Source: Eutypa lata
Taxonomy: Eukaryota > Ascomycota > Sordariomycetes > Xylariales > Diatrypaceae
Length of the DNA stretch: 64,000 bases
NCBI GenBank assembly: GCA_022661535.1
Contig: JAKULF010000005.1
Span: 62,001 to 126,000 of the forward strand
Reading direction: 5' to 3'
The notes beneath the pieces are model-generated. The model was not told where the DNA came from and did no database searches. It saw only the letters and a program-made list of their open reading frames with translations. The translations under genes and the position numbers were made by a program. Below are positions 60,655 to 64,000 of the stretch, in pieces; the first letter of the stretch is position 1, and each line of letters begins with the position of its first letter.

Positions 60655-62906
60655 GATTACTAGCTGGAGCGGTTCAAAGAATGAACCAAAGCCAAGAAGC
60701 GCAGGGGGGCGGCACGGGATAGAGGGCAAAAGAGAGAACGAGTGCAAGCGGACTCAATGCGAAGGAGAGCAATCATCCCTTCGCGGGAAGTGGGAGACAG
60801 TCTATATTTGTATATACCACCATCCTGGGGTTCCTTAGGGTCCCGCCCAAGCATGACGGCGAGGGCATAATGGTTGGCGTGCTCAGCAAACCACCATTGA
60901 GCGTTAACAACACACTGCAGGTTGCAGTTTCATTCCAGCGTGCAGACGTGATAAGCTAGGTTGAATCTCCCAATATGACGATTCCCCGTCCAGCTTCCGT
61001 TGTCGTATTAGGATATGGCCGGGGTGGCTGCAGAAACGGCCTATGCCACCCATGCTCCGCAAAGCTTAGGACCTTGGCAGGGGGGGGGACTCTATTCGGG
61101 ATTGGGAGATTAGCACCAACTAATTAGCAGTTATCTCCCGCCCTACCCATTATGCAGCGCCTTATGCAGACCGCAGAGTGTACAAGCCTTTGTAAATCTT
61201 GGCACACTTAACTCTGTGAGGCAGGTGAATCGGTTTGAACATCAATCATGAATGGAGACAATAGATGGCGAGCAACTGAAGCCACGCGAGTACCCATTAT
61301 TACTAAGTTCGATGAATCTAGATCTCATCACATCGTCCACTAAATATCAAGATCGTTTCTTATCGCTAACTGCTTCACTATTAGACCCCTCACGCAATGC
61401 GCCATCTGACTATATTATTACTTCGTGAGGGGAGAAGAAGAAATAAAGCATATCTATCTATCTAATGTAAGGGTCTGATCGTGCGGGGATATATGCCCAT
61501 TTGCTCTTAGGTATGACGCTTATACCCCGCGGGAAATTGTCGAAAACAGGTTGACGCAAGGTTCCGTGATAACCAACACCCTTGCAAGTGTAATGCGAAT
61601 GCTACGGTCCCTACCGAAAATGATAGCGACCAAAGTGAACTCCAGTAGCAACCCAACAAGATCACCACCTGCCCAGCTGCCACCCATCAACAAAGACGTG
61701 TAGGGTCGCAGATTACCTTGCAGTGGATCTGCATCGCGCCATGCTGTAGTCTTCGTATTATCACAATGGTCGTTCGTGAGTTTATTTGGCTTTCTTGTCG
61801 TTCATAACCACTGTACATACTTAGAGACATCGCATGCGGTTCAACTGTTGTGACGCCATAGACATGAAATTGGCCAACGATATCTTCGCGTTGACGTTAC
61901 CTTGCAGCGGCAAAGCATTATGTCTAACACATAGATAGGAGAAATATATTTGAGTTACATTGGGCAAGCTTATTCGCCACGAGCTGTCTACAAGTAGGAC
62001 AGCACGACAGTAACTAACGTTAGGACAAGCTATATTAAATAAAGCCGGTGGGGGACCAGGACCGGGACCAGGACCAGGGTGCAGGGCAACGCGTAGCAGT
62101 AAATTATATGTTGGCATGAACGGCACAGAAGCTTCCCACCTATAGAAATGCCTAGATAGGGCATCCATCATCGACCTCACATTGAGGCTCCAGATCAGGA
62201 AGCTCCACCTTCAATCAGGGCGCGCCACCGGCTTTCGATATGGAACATGGATTGGCCAGCCCGCGGAAGCTGACAGTGTTTAATTGGAGCGTTCCAATTT
62301 GCTGGGCCGCCCTCCTTATCGCGCGATCCATAGCTTACTATAACATCACTACATTGCAACCAGTCTGATTCCAACTAGCACCCGCTCATTGCACTACTGC
62401 ATGTAGAACTACATGGGAAATAGATGTTCTGTGCTGCATGAAACGGCATGGTATACATTGATAAGTCGGACATACAATTGCTAGAAGTCATGCTCTCGCG
62501 GATAAAAAGATATTAGAATCTGAAACGACCCCCTTACTTGGATTGAGGAGAGACAAATGGAAGACATTCTGTAGACAAGCTTCAACTTGTTCTGTAAACT
62601 AGCCTCATGACATCTCGAATAAGAACAGAATGTATTTACCATTGAACCAGAACTTAAGTCAAGCTGCAATCCGGAAGCTTCCGTTCCAACTATAAGAACG
62701 ACAAGCTAGTTACCCAAATGACCAAAGACAGGCTGGTGTCACGTGCCCCTTTATTACGATATAACATGCGACATTGAACCAGGGCTTAGGCCCCGAACCT
62801 CTCAGCTAAAAACTACGAAAATGACATATGATTTATTTTCTAGCTTTACTGGAAGTATAGTAACTTGATGTGAGTATAAAGCCTGCTTGATTCCTTCCTT
62901 CCTTCC
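60655..62906. other. intergenic (subtilase promoter side)
   Basis: Upstream of the subtilase on the minus strand and downstream of the sugar transporter. Contains a G9 run near 61080 and a GGACCA-type short repeat (62051-62078). The 61821-62180 minus ORF is low quality. No gene supported. Confidence 0.55.
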
Positions 62907-64000
62907 TCAGATCTTCTTGTGAGCATCTTCGCTCTCCTCAACACTGCCAAGCTCCATGACAGCCTTAGAGGCCTCAGCCCCCACTCGAACATCGGCATTC
63001 TCGCCGTCGAAAATGACGGCAATCTCCTCCAGGGCCTTGCCCTTCGTCTCGAGGAACCATCCGTACGCGATGAAGCTCTCCACGGCGAGGATGGCAACGT
63101 AGACGATGTAGAAGCGCCAGCCTATGTTTGCGAGACCAATGGGGTTGACATACTGGTTGACGAAGACGGCACACTTGGTCGAGAAGACGTACGTCGCCAT
63201 GCCCTTAGCCCGGATGGAGTAAGGCAGCACTTCGACCGAGTAGGCTACCGGCAGCGGCGAGAAGGCGATGCAGTAGAAGAACTGGAAGACAAAGATGAGA
63301 GCCATGACGGCTATACCCGCAGAGCCAGCTCCCGTCTCGGTGAAGCGTGCGGAAGCGATGGTCCATGCTGTGAACACTAGTAACATTCCCACGGTGCTGA
63401 TGCGGAAGAGCGGGCGGCGGCCAACACGTTCGACGAAAAAGGCAGTCGATAGAGCGATAGCCCAGTTCCAGATATTGAGAAGCCCATTTACGAGGGCTTG
63501 GGTGTTCTTGTCCGTGATGCCAATCGTGTCCATGACGCGTGACAAGTCTGCATTATCGCATTAGATAAGAAGAACAGAGGGGCTAACGTTTATGAAACTC
63601 ACAGTAAGCTACAAGACCGTTGCCAGACCATTGACTCATGAACCCCATACCTGTCTACATGTTAGTAAGATCCCTTCGAAGTAGATATGTCACGCCACTT
63701 ACAGAGTACGAGAAACATCCTATAGCGGTTACCGCTGGTTTTGACCATAGATGACCAAGTAGTTGCGTGAGATTCTATTGACACCTGTTAACGTTCATCC
63801 CATTTGGTCCTTGACATTGTATGGTATGATTTTACTCTTCTCATTATCAATTGCAGATCGAATTTCCTCGTACTCCAGCCTCACCAATTCTGTCTCCTGG
63901 CCATCTCCATGGTATTGTTTCAAAGCAGCAAGTGCCTCGTCGTCTCTATCGTTTGAGATCAACCATCGGGGGCTTTCTGGCAAGAACCAAACCGCTGAGA
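62907..64000 (-). CDS. MFS sugar transporter, fungal lactose permease/hexose type (5' partial)
   Basis: Minus-strand gene entering from beyond 64000. Exons visible: 64000-63836 (continues upstream), 63774-63703, 63650-63603 and 63547-62907. The first part has FLPESPRWLISNDRDDEALA, the sugar-porter PESPRWL signature after helix 6, and the charged central loop ending IDNEK joined to KSHATTWSSMVKTSGNRYRM. The middle exons give GFMSQWSGNGLVAYYL, typical of the lactose-permease-like group, and the last exon has VERVGRRPLFRISTVG, YSVEVLPYSIRAKGMATYVF and GWFLETKGKALEEIAVIFDG. Very short exons (72 and 48 bases) separated by short introns fit this family. Members carry lactose, cellobiose or hexoses, or act as sugar sensors. 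Substrate unknown. The N-terminal half lies outside the window. Confidence 0.88.

Overview
The window is nuclear DNA of a filamentous ascomycete (Pezizomycotina, probably Sordariomycetes). The genes have several short introns of about 50-220 bases with GTRNGT-type donors and CTRAC-like branch points. The protein families are typically fungal: PTH11/rhodopsin-type membrane proteins, a 2EXR protein, a velvet-domain protein, NUDE/RO-11, DUF1524 secreted nuclease, Dal5- and DHA1-type MFS carriers, and a Pr1/Vpr-like subtilase. The order is inferred from overall character; no marker in the window fixes genus.

Layout. 1-11.3 kb holds the 3' part of an Ala/Ser-rich gene ending in KDEL, a Dal5-type MFS carrier, a rhodopsin-type membrane protein and a DHA1-type MFS carrier. 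11.3-22.9 kb is gene-poor and holds a Cys-rich gene with an apparent one-base frameshift (16.7-17.15 kb), a secreted DUF1524/HNH nuclease (18.3-19.1 kb) and one copy of a small LTR-like repeat. 23-30 kb has a small Gln-rich conserved protein, a second rhodopsin-type protein and a three-exon O-methyltransferase. 30-36.2 kb is a gene desert. 36.2-44.4 kb has a small coiled-coil protein, the dynein regulator NUDE and a 2EXR protein. 44.4-48.7 kb is empty apart from an inverted pair of the LTR-like repeat. 48.7-64 kb has a very small velvet protein, a mitochondrial BolA-like protein, a second DHA1 MFS carrier, a six-exon secreted subtilase and the 3' part of a sugar-transporter-family gene that runs off the window.

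How the genes relate. Housekeeping genes (NUDE for dynein/nuclear migration; Bol3 for mitochondrial Fe-S maturation) are interspersed with environment-facing ones (four MFS carriers, two rhodopsin-type membrane proteins, a secreted protease and a secreted nuclease). I see no backbone enzyme (PKS, NRPS, terpene cyclase) near the O-methyltransferase, so no complete biosynthetic cluster can be claimed. Exon coordinates were worked out by hand from splice signals, reading frame and family resemblance. No search was run.

The most unusual items are the LTR-like mini-repeat with a conserved internal hairpin and target-site duplications, the miniature velvet protein, the frameshifted Cys-rich gene, the C-terminal KDEL on a repeat protein, and an in-frame, stop-free intron in the Dal5-type carrier. 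I did not find a clearly new multi-gene system.
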